Positions 18,142 to 26,904 of a stretch of 64,000 bases of DNA are shown here, piece after piece. Location of the stretch: assembly GCF_011045195.1 (NCBI RefSeq), contig NZ_CP049200.1, forward strand, positions 356,518-420,517, given 5' to 3'. Every line of letters begins with the position of its first letter. Positions within the stretch are counted from its first letter, which is position 1. The DNA is from Caulobacter soli. Lineage in GTDB: Bacteria > Pseudomonadota > Alphaproteobacteria > Caulobacterales > Caulobacteraceae. A model generated the notes under the pieces. The model had not been told where the DNA came from, ran no database searches, and saw nothing but the letters and a program-made list of their open reading frames with translations. A program made the position numbers and the translations under genes.

Positions 18142-21117
18142 ATGAATCATTTGCTGATCGGGCTGGGCGGCACCGGCGGCCGAGTCCTCAAGGCGTTCCG
18201 CAAGGCCGTCTATGAGGGGCATCGGGACGAGGCGCCTCCGAACGTCACGCTGGACTATCTGTTTGTCGACTCCGACCCTGAATCCTTCCGGGACAAAGGC
18301 GATTGGACGGTGTTGGGCAAGTCGTTGTTCCTGCCCAACCGCTGTCACTTCCCGATCTCGCGCGGCGACCTGAAGTCGGTGCTCGACGACATCAACCAGC
18401 ACCCGAACGTCGCGCCGTGGCTGGGCGACCGTGCGGCTTGGGGAGATATCCTGGCCGGCCTGAAGGAAGACTCCGCTGGCGGCCAGAAGCGTCGGTTGGG
18501 GCGTTTCCTGTTCGCGCTGCGGGCCAAGGCCTTCGTCGCGGCCGTGCGCGCCGCGGTGGGGGACATGCAGACCCGCTCCAAGACGCCGGACATCACCTTT
18601 CACGTCTTCACCGGCTTCGCGGGCGGCACCGGGTCGGGCTCCGTGATCGACGTGGTGGCTCAACTGCGCAAGGAATATCCCGAGATCGGTCGCCACAAGA
18701 TCATTCTCTACGGCTACATCCCCGATCTCAGCCCGCCGCAGAATTGGCTGGCGGGCGGCAACTATTTCGCGAACGGTTACGCGGCCATCCAGGAATTGAA
18801 CGCCTTGCTGGCGGGCGCTTGGAAGCCCTTCGACGTGGTCACCGGTGAGCGCATGAACCTGCCCACCGAGGTCTGGACCGACTGCACCTATGTGTTCTCA
18901 GACGACAATGATCGCGGATATCGCGCCAGCATCCAGACCGAGTTGATGGATATCCTGGCCGATTTCGTCTACCACAAGATCGTTCTGGCCAGCCGGACCA
19001 ACTGGGGCGCGCTGAAGCGCGCCGAAGCCTTCGAGAACGTCGCCGCGACGCCGGAAACCGACGGGGCCTCGCGCAAGGGCCAGCGGGCGGTGCAGTTCCT
19101 CAGCTTCGGAATGCGGCGTATCGCCTTCCCCGAGCAGCGCATTCGCGAATACCTGACCTTCGACTTCGCCACCCAGGCCTATCGCCAGCTGCAGTTCAAC
19201 AACTGGCAGGCCGACAGCGGCTTTCTCGAACAGCCCAGACCCCGGGCCGACGCGGAATTCGCCGCGGACCGCAAGCAGATGGAGGACTGGCGCCTCACGG
19301 ACGATCAGTTGCGCCTGAGCCGGCCGATCATCGAGACCGAGAACTCCAAGCGCTGGCTGCGGTTCGACGAGGAGTGGGCCGCCTGGGAGACCAACCTTGT
19401 CTCGCGGTCCCACACCGGAGACCGCACCTCGTGGCTGGGGGAGCTGCGCAAGCTGTACCAGACCGCCTGGGACCAGGGTTACCGCTCCTCGGGCGTTCAG
19501 CAGTTCTTCCAGGTCGCCGAACGCGACCAGAAGAACTACGCCGATGAAATCCGCAACCGCGTGCAGCGGACCCTGTTCGACCAGTGGCAGGGCGGGGAGC
19601 GATCGCTCAACGAGGTCGGCCGCGTGGTCACTGCGGTGATCCACCAGTTGGAGGCCCGTGCGCCGGTTCTGGAGAAAAGCGGCGTCGACCTCGATGCGTT
19701 GGATCAGGACCTGACCCGCCAGCTAAGCGAGCTACAGGTGCGCTGGTCGAAGATCGCCCTGGGCCTGCTGGGCGCCCACAAGCGCGAATTGCAGAACGCC
19801 GGGCTGTTGCTGCGTCAGCAGATGTCGGCGCGAACCAATCTGGCCGGAGCACGGTTCGCCCGCGCCCTGATCAACCAGGTGATCGCGCGCCTGCAGGAGC
19901 TGAAGGCCCAGATCGACAGCGCCGAGGCCCTGATCGACGCGGCCGGCCGGCGCGCCCTGGAGGTGGCCCAGGCGCGATCGGGCCAAGATCAGGACGGCAC
20001 GACGACGGACGGGTACGTAACCACGGTCGAAGACGCCAAGGCCGTGGCCGCCACTCGGCGCCGCCTGGTGTTGGACGAGGGCGAGCAGCGCACTCACACG
20101 ACGGCCGTGCGCCAGGCGGTGATCGCGGCCCTGGGCCAGGAGCCCGATTTCCGCGGCCTGAATCGCCGGCTGGGCGAGGTCGACGTCCGGGACGTCATCG
20201 TGGCGACCTGCGCGCGGAACGTGGCCTCCAGCCACGCCCGGCTGGTCCGCGAGGACAGCGACCGGGTGATCGGGGTCTCGATCATCGAGAAGCTGGTCCA
20301 CCTGTGGGGAGACAATCCCGCCAAGCTGCGCCGCGAGGTCGAGGATATCGTTCGCAGCGCCGGCCGTTTCGTGGTGTTCGACGACACTGAAAAAAACAAG
20401 AAACAGACGGCCGCGGCGCGGGCCATCGAGGCCTACGCCATCATGATGCCCGAGCCCAAGGAGCACGGCGAGTTCGTCAAGGCCCTGAAGACGGCGTTCC
20501 GCGACGCCTGCAACGCCGCCAGCGTCGAGTTCGTGCCGGTGGAGGGCGATCGCCAGAACGAGATCAGCCTGATCGGCATCGTCTACCTGTTCCCGCTGCG
20601 CTACATGCGCCTGCTCAAGCAGTTGAAGGGCAAATACGAGGAACGAGTGGCCCAAAGCCCGCCGGGCCGCGCCGCCCTGGAGATCCACATCGAGGACGGC
20701 GGCAAGCTGCCTTCGCTGTTCCTCAAGGACTCCAAGAGCACGGCTGAGGAGGTGCGGCGCCGGCTATTGCTGGCCTATGGCGCGGGCCTGATCCTGGAGG
20801 TCGGCTCCGGCAAGGATCGGCGGCTGGTCATTCCGCGCAAGGACGATCTGGGCCTCGACCTGGAGCCGATCGAACTGGGTCGCAGCCTGCCCGACGCCGC
20901 CGACCAACTGACCGAGGAGCGCTCGGCGGCCCTGGCGGGTGAGCTTGAGCGCCGGCTGTCGGCCGCCGACACGAGCACCGCGCGCGAGGCCGTCCTCAAG
21001 GTCGTCGGCGTGATCCGCACCGACCGGAACGACGATCCCAGCGACAAGGTGGTCCTGGCCTGGAGTCAGGCGGCCCGCGAAGCCATCGCGATTCTCGAAG
21101 GAAAGGCTTCCCTGTGA
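18142..21117 (+). CDS. Tubulin-like GTPase (Tubulin_2 / FtsZ-like family) with long helical region
   Basis: The 991-residue protein begins with NHLLIGLGGTGGRVLKAF, the tubulin/FtsZ nucleotide loop T1. It has FVDSDPESF near residues 39-47 (loop T3 region) and GFAGGTGSGS near 158-167, the tubulin signature (GGGTGSG). This matches the 'tubulin-like' family, a bacterial FtsZ/tubulin branch proposed to act in membrane remodelling. After a GTPase core of about 300-350 residues comes a helical, coiled-coil-like middle (about 490-640) and a C-terminal domain with no family I know. It is about twice the length of FtsZ. The start at 18142 has GGGGGAAA upstream. The stop overlaps the GTG of the next gene, so the two are translationally coupled. 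It is cytoplasmic by sequence. Confidence 0.85.
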   Translation: MNHLLIGLGGTGGRVLKAFRKAVYEGHRDEAPPNVTLDYLFVDSDPESFRDKGDWTVLGKSLFLPNRCHFPISRGDLKSVLDDINQHPNVAPWLGDRAAWGDILAGLKEDSAGGQKRRLGRFLFALRAKAFVAAVRAAVGDMQTRSKTPDITFHVFTGFAGGTGSGSVIDVVAQLRKEYPEIGRHKIILYGYIPDLSPPQNWLAGGNYFANGYAAIQELNALLAGAWKPFDVVTGERMNLPTEVWTDCTYVFSDDNDRGYRASIQTELMDILADFVYHKIVLASRTNWGALKRAEAFENVAATPETDGASRKGQRAVQFLSFGMRRIAFPEQRIREYLTFDFATQAYRQLQFNNWQADSGFLEQPRPRADAEFAADRKQMEDWRLTDDQLRLSRPIIETENSKRWLRFDEEWAAWETNLVSRSHTGDRTSWLGELRKLYQTAWDQGYRSSGVQQFFQVAERDQKNYADEIRNRVQRTLFDQWQGGERSLNEVGRVVTAVIHQLEARAPVLEKSGVDLDALDQDLTRQLSELQVRWSKIALGLLGAHKRELQNAGLLLRQQMSARTNLAGARFARALINQVIARLQELKAQIDSAEALIDAAGRRALEVAQARSGQDQDGTTTDGYVTTVEDAKAVAATRRRLVLDEGEQRTHTTAVRQAVIAALGQEPDFRGLNRRLGEVDVRDVIVATCARNVASSHARLVREDSDRVIGVSIIEKLVHLWGDNPAKLRREVEDIVRSAGRFVVFDDTEKNKKQTAAARAIEAYAIMMPEPKEHGEFVKALKTAFRDACNAASVEFVPVEGDRQNEISLIGIVYLFPLRYMRLLKQLKGKYEERVAQSPPGRAALEIHIEDGGKLPSLFLKDSKSTAEEVRRRLLLAYGAGLILEVGSGKDRRLVIPRKDDLGLDLEPIELGRSLPDAADQLTEERSAALAGELERRLSAADTSTAREAVLKVVGVIRTDRNDDPSDKVVLAWSQAAREAIAILEGKASL

Positions 21118-22643
21118 TTCAGCAAGGCCGTTGCACCAATCTTCCGCAGATGTGCAGCCTATCGGCGAGCGGCGAACTGATTGAGATGCCTTCGCCGGAT
21201 ACGCGTTGTCCCGGATGCGGCATGCCGCTGCAGGCCATGCGGCAGGCCGACAAGGCCGGCGGCCTGAAGGTGGGCGCCTGGGCGCGGCCCGCCGCGATCA
21301 TCGGCGGCGCCGTCTTGGCCCTGGTGCTCGCCGGGTGGCTGCTGAGCCTGGTGGTGAAGCCGACCACGGGTCAGGTGGACTTGGTGCTGTCGGGGTCGAA
21401 TTCGATCGGCGGCAAGCTGGGACCGGCCTTGGCCAAGGCCTGGCTTGAAAGCGAAGGCGGCCAAAAGGTGCGTGTCGAAGAGACCGGCGAGGAAGAAGCG
21501 CGGGTCAGCGGCCGGGTGAATGGCGAAGCTGTGACCATTGTGGTCAAGGCGCACGACACGGGAAGCGGCTTTAAGGACGCAGCGGCGGGCCGGGCGGACA
21601 TCGTGATGGCGTCGCGATCGATGAAGGGCAAGGAAGGCGACGCCCTGGGGCCGGCCTGGACCAATCCGACCGCCGAGCACGTGATCGCCTATGACGGCAT
21701 CGCCGTGATCGTATCGCCGCACAACACCGTCGAAACCCTCTCGATCCGCCAACTGCACGATATCTACACCGGTCAGATCACCGATTGGGGGCAGGTCGGC
21801 GGCTTGTCGGGCCGCCGTATCCGCGTCTTCGCGCGCGAACAGGGGTCGGGCACTCGCGACGGCTTCACGGCCAAGGCGCTGCAAGGCGACGACATCGTCG
21901 GCGCGACCGAGATCAAGGACAGCGCCAAGCTGGAGAGCATGGTGGCCGAGGATCGCGACGCCATCGGCTTCGTCGCCATGCCCTATGTGAAAACCGCCGT
22001 CGCCCTCTCGATTTCGGCGGGTCAGGTCGATGCCTTCGCGCCGACGATGTTCACCGTGCGCAGCGAACGCTATCCGCTGTTTCGTCGCCTTTACCTCTAC
22101 ACCACCGGCGACAACCCACGCGCCGACCCGTTCCTGGCCTTCGTCCGTTCCGACGCCGGTCAGAAGGTGGTCAAGGAGACCGGCTTCGTGGACCTGCGGG
22201 TCCAGACTGATTTCACCCGTGCTGAGAGGGTGAGTGAGCACGAGATTGGCCGCTGCGGCCTGTCCAGCCGCTGGGATGGCGATCCCAATGAATATTGCAG
22301 CTTGATCAAGACGGCCAATTTGCAGCCGGCCGTCATCAAGTTTCGGAGCGGAAGCGATGAATTGGACAGCTTGGCCCGAGACGACGTGCAGCGCTTTCTG
22401 CGGGCCGCTCAGGCCAACCCCAACCGCACACTCATTCTGGCGGGTCACGCCGACAGCTTGGGGCGCTATAAGACCAACTGCCGGCTTTCCCTGTTCCGAG
22501 CGGAGGCTGTCCGCAAGGTGCTGGCGCAGAACGGCGTGACCAACACCTCGATCCGCGGTTTCTGTGACGAAATCCCGCGGGGCGACAACGAAACGCCTGA
22601 CGGGCGTGACGCCAATCGGCGGGTAGAACTGCTGGTAAAATAG
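21114..22643 (+). CDS. Zinc ribbon - membrane helix - PstS-like binding domain - OmpA-domain chimera
   Basis: The 509-residue protein starts at GTG 21114 (GTGA overlap with the tubulin-like gene). Domains in order are: a four-cysteine zinc-ribbon-like head (Cys at GRC, QMC and RCPGC, residues about 7-36); one membrane helix (about 61-81, AAIIGGAVLALVLAGWLLSLV); a PstS-like periplasmic phosphate/anion-binding domain (about 88-375, VDLVLSGSNSIGG, ADIVMASRSMK, REQGSGTRDGF); and a C-terminal OmpA peptidoglycan-binding domain (about 405-508, IKFRSGSDELD, AGHADSLGRYKTNCRLSLFRAEAVR, ANRRVELLV). The inferred topology has the ribbon in the cytoplasm near the tubulin-like partner and the binding and cell-wall domains in the periplasm. 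The protein would link a cytoplasmic GTPase to the wall. Confidence 0.85.
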   Translation: MIQQGRCTNLPQMCSLSASGELIEMPSPDTRCPGCGMPLQAMRQADKAGGLKVGAWARPAAIIGGAVLALVLAGWLLSLVVKPTTGQVDLVLSGSNSIGGKLGPALAKAWLESEGGQKVRVEETGEEEARVSGRVNGEAVTIVVKAHDTGSGFKDAAAGRADIVMASRSMKGKEGDALGPAWTNPTAEHVIAYDGIAVIVSPHNTVETLSIRQLHDIYTGQITDWGQVGGLSGRRIRVFAREQGSGTRDGFTAKALQGDDIVGATEIKDSAKLESMVAEDRDAIGFVAMPYVKTAVALSISAGQVDAFAPTMFTVRSERYPLFRRLYLYTTGDNPRADPFLAFVRSDAGQKVVKETGFVDLRVQTDFTRAERVSEHEIGRCGLSSRWDGDPNEYCSLIKTANLQPAVIKFRSGSDELDSLARDDVQRFLRAAQANPNRTLILAGHADSLGRYKTNCRLSLFRAEAVRKVLAQNGVTNTSIRGFCDEIPRGDNETPDGRDANRRVELLVK

Positions 22644-22811
22644 GGAACACAGGCGCGTTTTACCCAGATCGAAATGCCCGTTTCTCGCTGTCGAGGCCCA
22701 TAAAGTCTTCGGCCTGTGGCCGAAGTCGCGCGAGCCGGGATCCTCGCTCTCTGTGGGCTGAGGTTCCGCCGATCTCCAGATCATGGGGCCAGCGCCGGGT
22801 CGAGAAGACTC

Positions 22812-22835
22812 GGGCGGCCATGCCCGAGGCCGCCC
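22812..22835. terminator. Candidate hairpin between convergent genes
   Basis: GGGCGGCC (22812-22819) and GGCCGCCC (22828-22835) form an 8-bp stem with an 8-base loop between the PBP-OmpA gene (ends 22643, plus) and the small membrane gene (ends 22887, minus). There is no U tract. Confidence 0.45.
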
Positions 22836-22886
22836 TGGTGTTTGGCTGCGGCCCCACGTCACGCAACGGCTTTTGACGACGGTGCT

Positions 22887-23171
22887 TCACCGCGCGGCGG
22901 CCTTGCCGCCCAGCATGCCGATGACGCAGGCGAGCGCCATCAGCAACACCTGCTTGAAGACGTCGATCGCCGGCTGAAAGCGCGGCCAGGCCTCGGATGT
23001 CGCCAGCAGCCCGCCCGACAAGGTCAAGACCATGATCGACACCACCGACAGGATCATCACGGCGATCAGTCCCATCAGGCAGATCACGAAAATATCGAGT
23101 TGAACGCGCTCCTTGGCGTTGGCGCCCGGCGCCGGCGGCGTCGGTGAAGATCGCACGGCCCGCTCTCTCAT
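22887..23171 (-). CDS. Small two-helix membrane protein
   Basis: The 94-residue protein has a basic, Pro-rich N-terminus (RERAVRSSPTPPAPGANAKERV) and a long hydrophobic helix (about 27-55, DIFVICLMGLIAVMILSVVSIMVL). A second helix lies near the C-terminus (about 73-90, VLLMALACVIGMLGG). ATG at 23171 follows GGGAGTGAGTAGG; an upstream in-frame start at 23213 is less likely. It lies 117 bases downstream of the CHAT protease gene on the same strand, so it may belong to that operon. No family is recognised. Confidence 0.6.
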   Translation of the reverse strand: MRERAVRSSPTPPAPGANAKERVQLDIFVICLMGLIAVMILSVVSIMVLTLSGGLLATSEAWPRFQPAIDVFKQVLLMALACVIGMLGGKAAAR

Positions 23172-23288
23172 CCTACTCACTCCCTGTGTCCGCGGGATGC
23201 GGCGTGAGCTCATGCTAGAAGCGGCGACCTCGCCGGGGTCGGCAATTATTTGCTCGCATCGGTCCCCGCGGCGCGGTCTTCGTCGCCC

Positions 23289-25685
23289 TCAGAACGAGGC
23301 GGCCGCTCGGCCGGAGAAGCCGCGCCAGTTGCCGGTCAGCATGGGAGCGGCCCAATAATAAGGGCGGGTCCAGTCATCGCGCCCGTGGGGGCCCTGGATC
23401 TCGCCGGCGATCATCCGACGCTGGATGCTCGCCAAGGCCTCGTCCTTGCCCACGCCGTCGATCAGCCAGTGGTCGAAGAAGCTCAGGATCAACTGGGTCT
23501 GGGCGTCGTTATCGACCTTCCAAGCGGTCGAGATGACGGAGCGCACCCCGGCTGCGCTGAGCAGTCGATCGACCGACATGTCGCCGCCCGGCACGAGACT
23601 GGCGCCCGAGCGGCCCGTCGCACAGGCGCTGAGGACGACCAGATCAGCCGACGATCGCTCTTGGGCGAGGTCTTCGAGTGGGATTGTCGAGCCGTCGCCG
23701 AGCAACAAGCGCGAGCGGCGGGGTGAAAGCGTGTCCGGCAGGCAGTGGGCGGCGCAGGCCACGACAGAGTGTGTCGCCATGGCGTTCAGCACGGCCTGGC
23801 GCGTGAAATCGCGCTCGACCGCGAAGGTGATCTCGCCGAAGGCTTGCGCGGTGCGCCGGACGCCTTCCAGTTCGGACATGATCTGGATCGGGCCGGCCAG
23901 ACCGGGCGCGCCGCGGCCAGTTCCGCCCAGGAAGAAGCGCGGCGGTCGCACGAGATCCTGCGCCAGGATCTGAGCGTCGGTCGGTGCGCGGCAAATGGTC
24001 AAACGCTCGACCAGCCAGGATTTGCCGTCGTGAAGACTCGACCAGGGCAGGACTTGCAACGCGCCGCTGGCCGCGATCACGAGACGCTCGACGCCGTCCT
24101 CGCGCAACGCCGCCTCCACCGGGGTGATCAAATGGTCGAAGAGATGGGCCAGTTCGGGAAGGTCGGCCAGCGCAGCGCGCGCTTCGATGTTCTGAAGCGC
24201 GGCGAAGACCCAGGCGTTGATCTGTCGCGCCGACACGGGCAGCTGCCGCGACAGGGTCCGCTTCGACGTCCTGAGGATCAGGCTGGTTTGTTCCGCGCCC
24301 GGCATGACTTGGATCAGGGCGTCGCTCGCCATGAACGCCGTGGGCAAATCATGGAAGATCGGCCGGGCGCTCGCCGTTTCCGCCTGTTCGAGCGCTAGCC
24401 GTATGTGGTCGCCAAGTTCCGACATCAAGGTCAGCGCCCGGCTCGGCTCGCCAGCGTTTCGGGCGGCGTAGTAGATCATCGCCGCGGCGTTCTCGGGCCC
24501 GAGCAGCAAGGCGGCGCCTGGATCAAGACCACTACGCTCATCACCGGCTTCGGGAGCGATTTCGTTCTGGCGCCTGAGGGCCATGACCATGCTCGCCTCG
24601 GCCAGACGTCCTTCGGCGATCAGATCGGACACCAGGTGCGAAAACAGCCTGGCGAGCCGGCCATCCTCGTTCACGCCCAAGCTATCGTCGATGCTCGCCA
24701 AGTCCGAGCGAAGCGAAATGACTTCGGCCACGGCCAACTTCGCCAGCAGGATGCGCTCGGCGGCGGAGCCCGCTGAAGCGCCGAGCAGGTCCAAGACCCG
24801 CCAGCGCAACGCCTGCTTGTTGCGAACGTCGCGTGCGAAGACCAAAGCTTTGCAGACGATGTTGCGAACCTTCGTCGGGTCCGCGCCCAGGTCCAACACC
24901 ACCTCGGCCCGCCCCAGAAGAAGCTCTGGCGCAAGATCGTAGCTGACCTGACCCATGCGCCAGGCGGCCTCGGCCTCGGCGACGGCCGTTCGCACGATGG
25001 CGTCGACGTCCCGGGCGTCGAGCGCCTCGTAGCTATCCTTCATGGCCGCCATCAGACCTATCCAGGGCGAGGCCTGCCTCGCGGTCTTGCCCCGGCGATT
25101 GCGATGGGCCAGCAGCTCCGCGTCGAGGACGCTGATCGCCTCCTCGGTTCGCCCGGCGTGCCAGAGGGCGTCGGCGGAAGACATGGCCAGGAGCCAGGGC
25201 GGCGGCGGATTAAGTCGCTGAATCTCCGCCTCCAGCTGGTCCCAGAGACGATCGCAATAGGCGGCGTTTTCAGCTTCGCCCAGAGCCCGGTAGGAAGATC
25301 CCAGCGCCGCGAGCAATTCGAGCCGCTCCACCCTGGCGCCGTCACGGTCTTGCAGATCGCCGAGCGCCGGGACGCCAAAGCCGATGCATTGGCCATAGTC
25401 GCCCGCCTGGGCCAAGGCCACCGCGTAGAGCGCTCCGGCGCGCGTCAGCGCCTTGCGATTTTCATCGTCCAGCCGGAGGAGCGCGTCGGTGAACTCTTGC
25501 GGATGCGGCCGCGTCTCCAGCCGGACCTCTATACGCGCGAGCTTGATCAGGATGACGCAGGCGTGCGCCGCCAACACCCGAAATTGCAGCGCCTCGCCGG
25601 ATTTCTGCATCCGCTCGGCCTTGGCCCGCGCCGCGGCCGAGCTGATGCGGGCGAAGGTTGAATCTAGCGCCTTCCAGCCCGTCAT
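23289..25685 (-). CDS. TPR-like helical protein with C-terminal CHAT protease domain
   Basis: The 798-residue protein has a long helical N-terminal region resembling degenerate TPR repeats (about 1-480, many ALAxxG and AxYCDRLWDQLEAE helices). A CHAT (caspase-HetF-associated-with-TPR) domain follows, with catalytic His647 in VVACAAHCLPD and Cys688 in LVVLSACATGRSG, and the family tail VRSVISTAWKVDNDAQTQLILSFF. CHAT proteases are caspase/separase relatives used in bacterial conflict and cell-death pathways. The ATG (25685) overlaps the stop of the 308-aa gene upstream (ATGA). It is convergent with the tubulin-like operon. A partner substrate is not evident; gasdermin-like or Csx-type neighbours are absent. 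Confidence 0.85.
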   Translation of the reverse strand: MTGWKALDSTFARISSAAARAKAERMQKSGEALQFRVLAAHACVILIKLARIEVRLETRPHPQEFTDALLRLDDENRKALTRAGALYAVALAQAGDYGQCIGFGVPALGDLQDRDGARVERLELLAALGSSYRALGEAENAAYCDRLWDQLEAEIQRLNPPPPWLLAMSSADALWHAGRTEEAISVLDAELLAHRNRRGKTARQASPWIGLMAAMKDSYEALDARDVDAIVRTAVAEAEAAWRMGQVSYDLAPELLLGRAEVVLDLGADPTKVRNIVCKALVFARDVRNKQALRWRVLDLLGASAGSAAERILLAKLAVAEVISLRSDLASIDDSLGVNEDGRLARLFSHLVSDLIAEGRLAEASMVMALRRQNEIAPEAGDERSGLDPGAALLLGPENAAAMIYYAARNAGEPSRALTLMSELGDHIRLALEQAETASARPIFHDLPTAFMASDALIQVMPGAEQTSLILRTSKRTLSRQLPVSARQINAWVFAALQNIEARAALADLPELAHLFDHLITPVEAALREDGVERLVIAASGALQVLPWSSLHDGKSWLVERLTICRAPTDAQILAQDLVRPPRFFLGGTGRGAPGLAGPIQIMSELEGVRRTAQAFGEITFAVERDFTRQAVLNAMATHSVVACAAHCLPDTLSPRRSRLLLGDGSTIPLEDLAQERSSADLVVLSACATGRSGASLVPGGDMSVDRLLSAAGVRSVISTAWKVDNDAQTQLILSFFDHWLIDGVGKDEALASIQRRMIAGEIQGPHGRDDWTRPYYWAAPMLTGNWRGFSGRAAASF

Positions 25686-26608
25686 GTCTTGAGGCCCAGC
25701 GTGAAAAGGCCCCGGTAGACCGTGGTCTGGAGAGACTGATCGGCGATCTGTCGCGCCAGAAGGCGAATGGTTTCCAGACCAAGCCACGCAAAGTTTCTGT
25801 CTGGCGCGGGCCGGGGCAGCGCCGTCAGGGCGCGATCGGTCACCACCCCCACGGTCGTGCAGCGGGCAAAGCGATCCGACATCGTGAACCCGGTGCGCGC
25901 AGCGCTGCTGAACGGTTCGGGAACAAGGGTGGGATTTGCAAAGCGGAGTTCGGCATGGAGCGGGGAAGGCGCGACCATGGCGCAGGCGGCCTGGCGCCCG
26001 CGCGCGTCGGACGAAATTTCGAAGACATAGAGGAAGCCTGTGACTTTCCGATCCATGCCCAATCGGTATGCGTAGGACGCGCCCGGCGGCAGACGGCGCA
26101 GGAGGGCTTGTTCTTCCAGTTCGTCGCGCTCGGCCGCTCCGCGCGCCCGCGTCAGCTCGAGCACTTCGATGTCGAGGGGCGCAGCCGAGAAAGCCATCAG
26201 CGCATGGAGGAAATCGGCCGCCGTCGCGCTGTCCCCGGCCGGTGTAGGGAGTATGCCTCTATAGGATTCGAAGGTGCCATAGGCATTCTTGACGAGGCGA
26301 AGATTGAACTCTTCATAAGAATACTGATCTGTCAAAAGCCTCCATGCCTCCTCTGAGGGTTCGGTCAACTCATGGAGATGGAAGAATTTGGCGATAATCC
26401 TCAGTTCGGCTTCCTTGAAGATTCTGGGATCGGCGCAGCGTTTCGACCAGGTCGACTGATCACGAAACCCGATGAGCGGTATGAACTGTTTCTCAAAACC
26501 CTCGACGACGACTTTCTGAAGCCTTGCATGCTCCAGAGGGTTGGTGCTGTAGCGCTGGGGCGAATAGAGCCTGCGCAAGATCGCGATCTTGTTCCTAAAA
26601 TCATTCAT
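25682..26608 (-). CDS. Unknown protein coupled to the CHAT protease
   Basis: The 308-residue protein begins MNDFRNKIAILRRLYSPQRY at 26608, where AGGGCGG precedes the ATG. It is soluble and mostly helical in the first half (KRCADPRIFKEAELRIIAKFFHLHEL), with a mixed second half (SYAYRLGMDRKVTGFLYVFE...). The first part recalls the short helical adaptor domains that sit before effector modules in bacterial conflict operons, but I recognise no named family. Its stop overlaps the CHAT gene start by 4 bases, so the two are made together, and it is likely the regulator or sensor of the protease. That role is inference. Confidence 0.65.
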   Translation of the reverse strand: MNDFRNKIAILRRLYSPQRYSTNPLEHARLQKVVVEGFEKQFIPLIGFRDQSTWSKRCADPRIFKEAELRIIAKFFHLHELTEPSEEAWRLLTDQYSYEEFNLRLVKNAYGTFESYRGILPTPAGDSATAADFLHALMAFSAAPLDIEVLELTRARGAAERDELEEQALLRRLPPGASYAYRLGMDRKVTGFLYVFEISSDARGRQAACAMVAPSPLHAELRFANPTLVPEPFSSAARTGFTMSDRFARCTTVGVVTDRALTALPRPAPDRNFAWLGLETIRLLARQIADQSLQTTVYRGLFTLGLKT

Positions 26609-26904
26609 CCGCCCTGCCCTATCCCCGTGTCCTTGGCGTCGCCGCACCCGAGTAGTTCCGTGGACTGCTCGCCCCCCTGGCGCTTTCCGGGCCAGGTGAG
26701 ATGGCTGGGCGCGCAAGCTCGCCGGACCCGAACCGTCGCCGTTTCATGCCGCCCAGGGGCGCCTGGCCTCGGATGTGGGAGCGGCGGCTCTGCTCACAAG
26801 CGAAGTTTGGAGCGCATCGTCGACGACCCGCAACCCAACATTGCCTCAAGTTCGCTTACGTGCTGGAAAGGGCGAAGGGGCGACCGGTTACCCGGCCGCC
26901 CCTT
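26609..26904. other. Intergenic region upstream of the 308-aa/CHAT operon
   Basis: These 296 bases hold the promoter of the minus-strand CHAT operon and, at the right end, the terminator of the EcsC-like gene. The long open frames crossing it (both strands) have no coding character. Confidence 0.5.
26876..26902 (-). terminator. Hairpin following the EcsC-like gene
   Basis: GGGGCGACCGG and CCGGCCGCCCC pair with a single mismatch around a short loop, directly after the stop at 26905 on the minus strand and followed by a pyrimidine-rich run (TTCGCCCTTT). Confidence 0.65.

Noticed and set aside
21159-22862. 567-residue minus-strand open frame
   Set aside because: It covers the PBP-OmpA gene on the opposite strand; the plus-strand domains are clear and this frame has none.
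26876-26902. Treating the hairpin as a terminator for the CHAT operon
   Set aside because: It lies upstream of that operon and directly after the EcsC-like stop, so it belongs to the EcsC-like gene.
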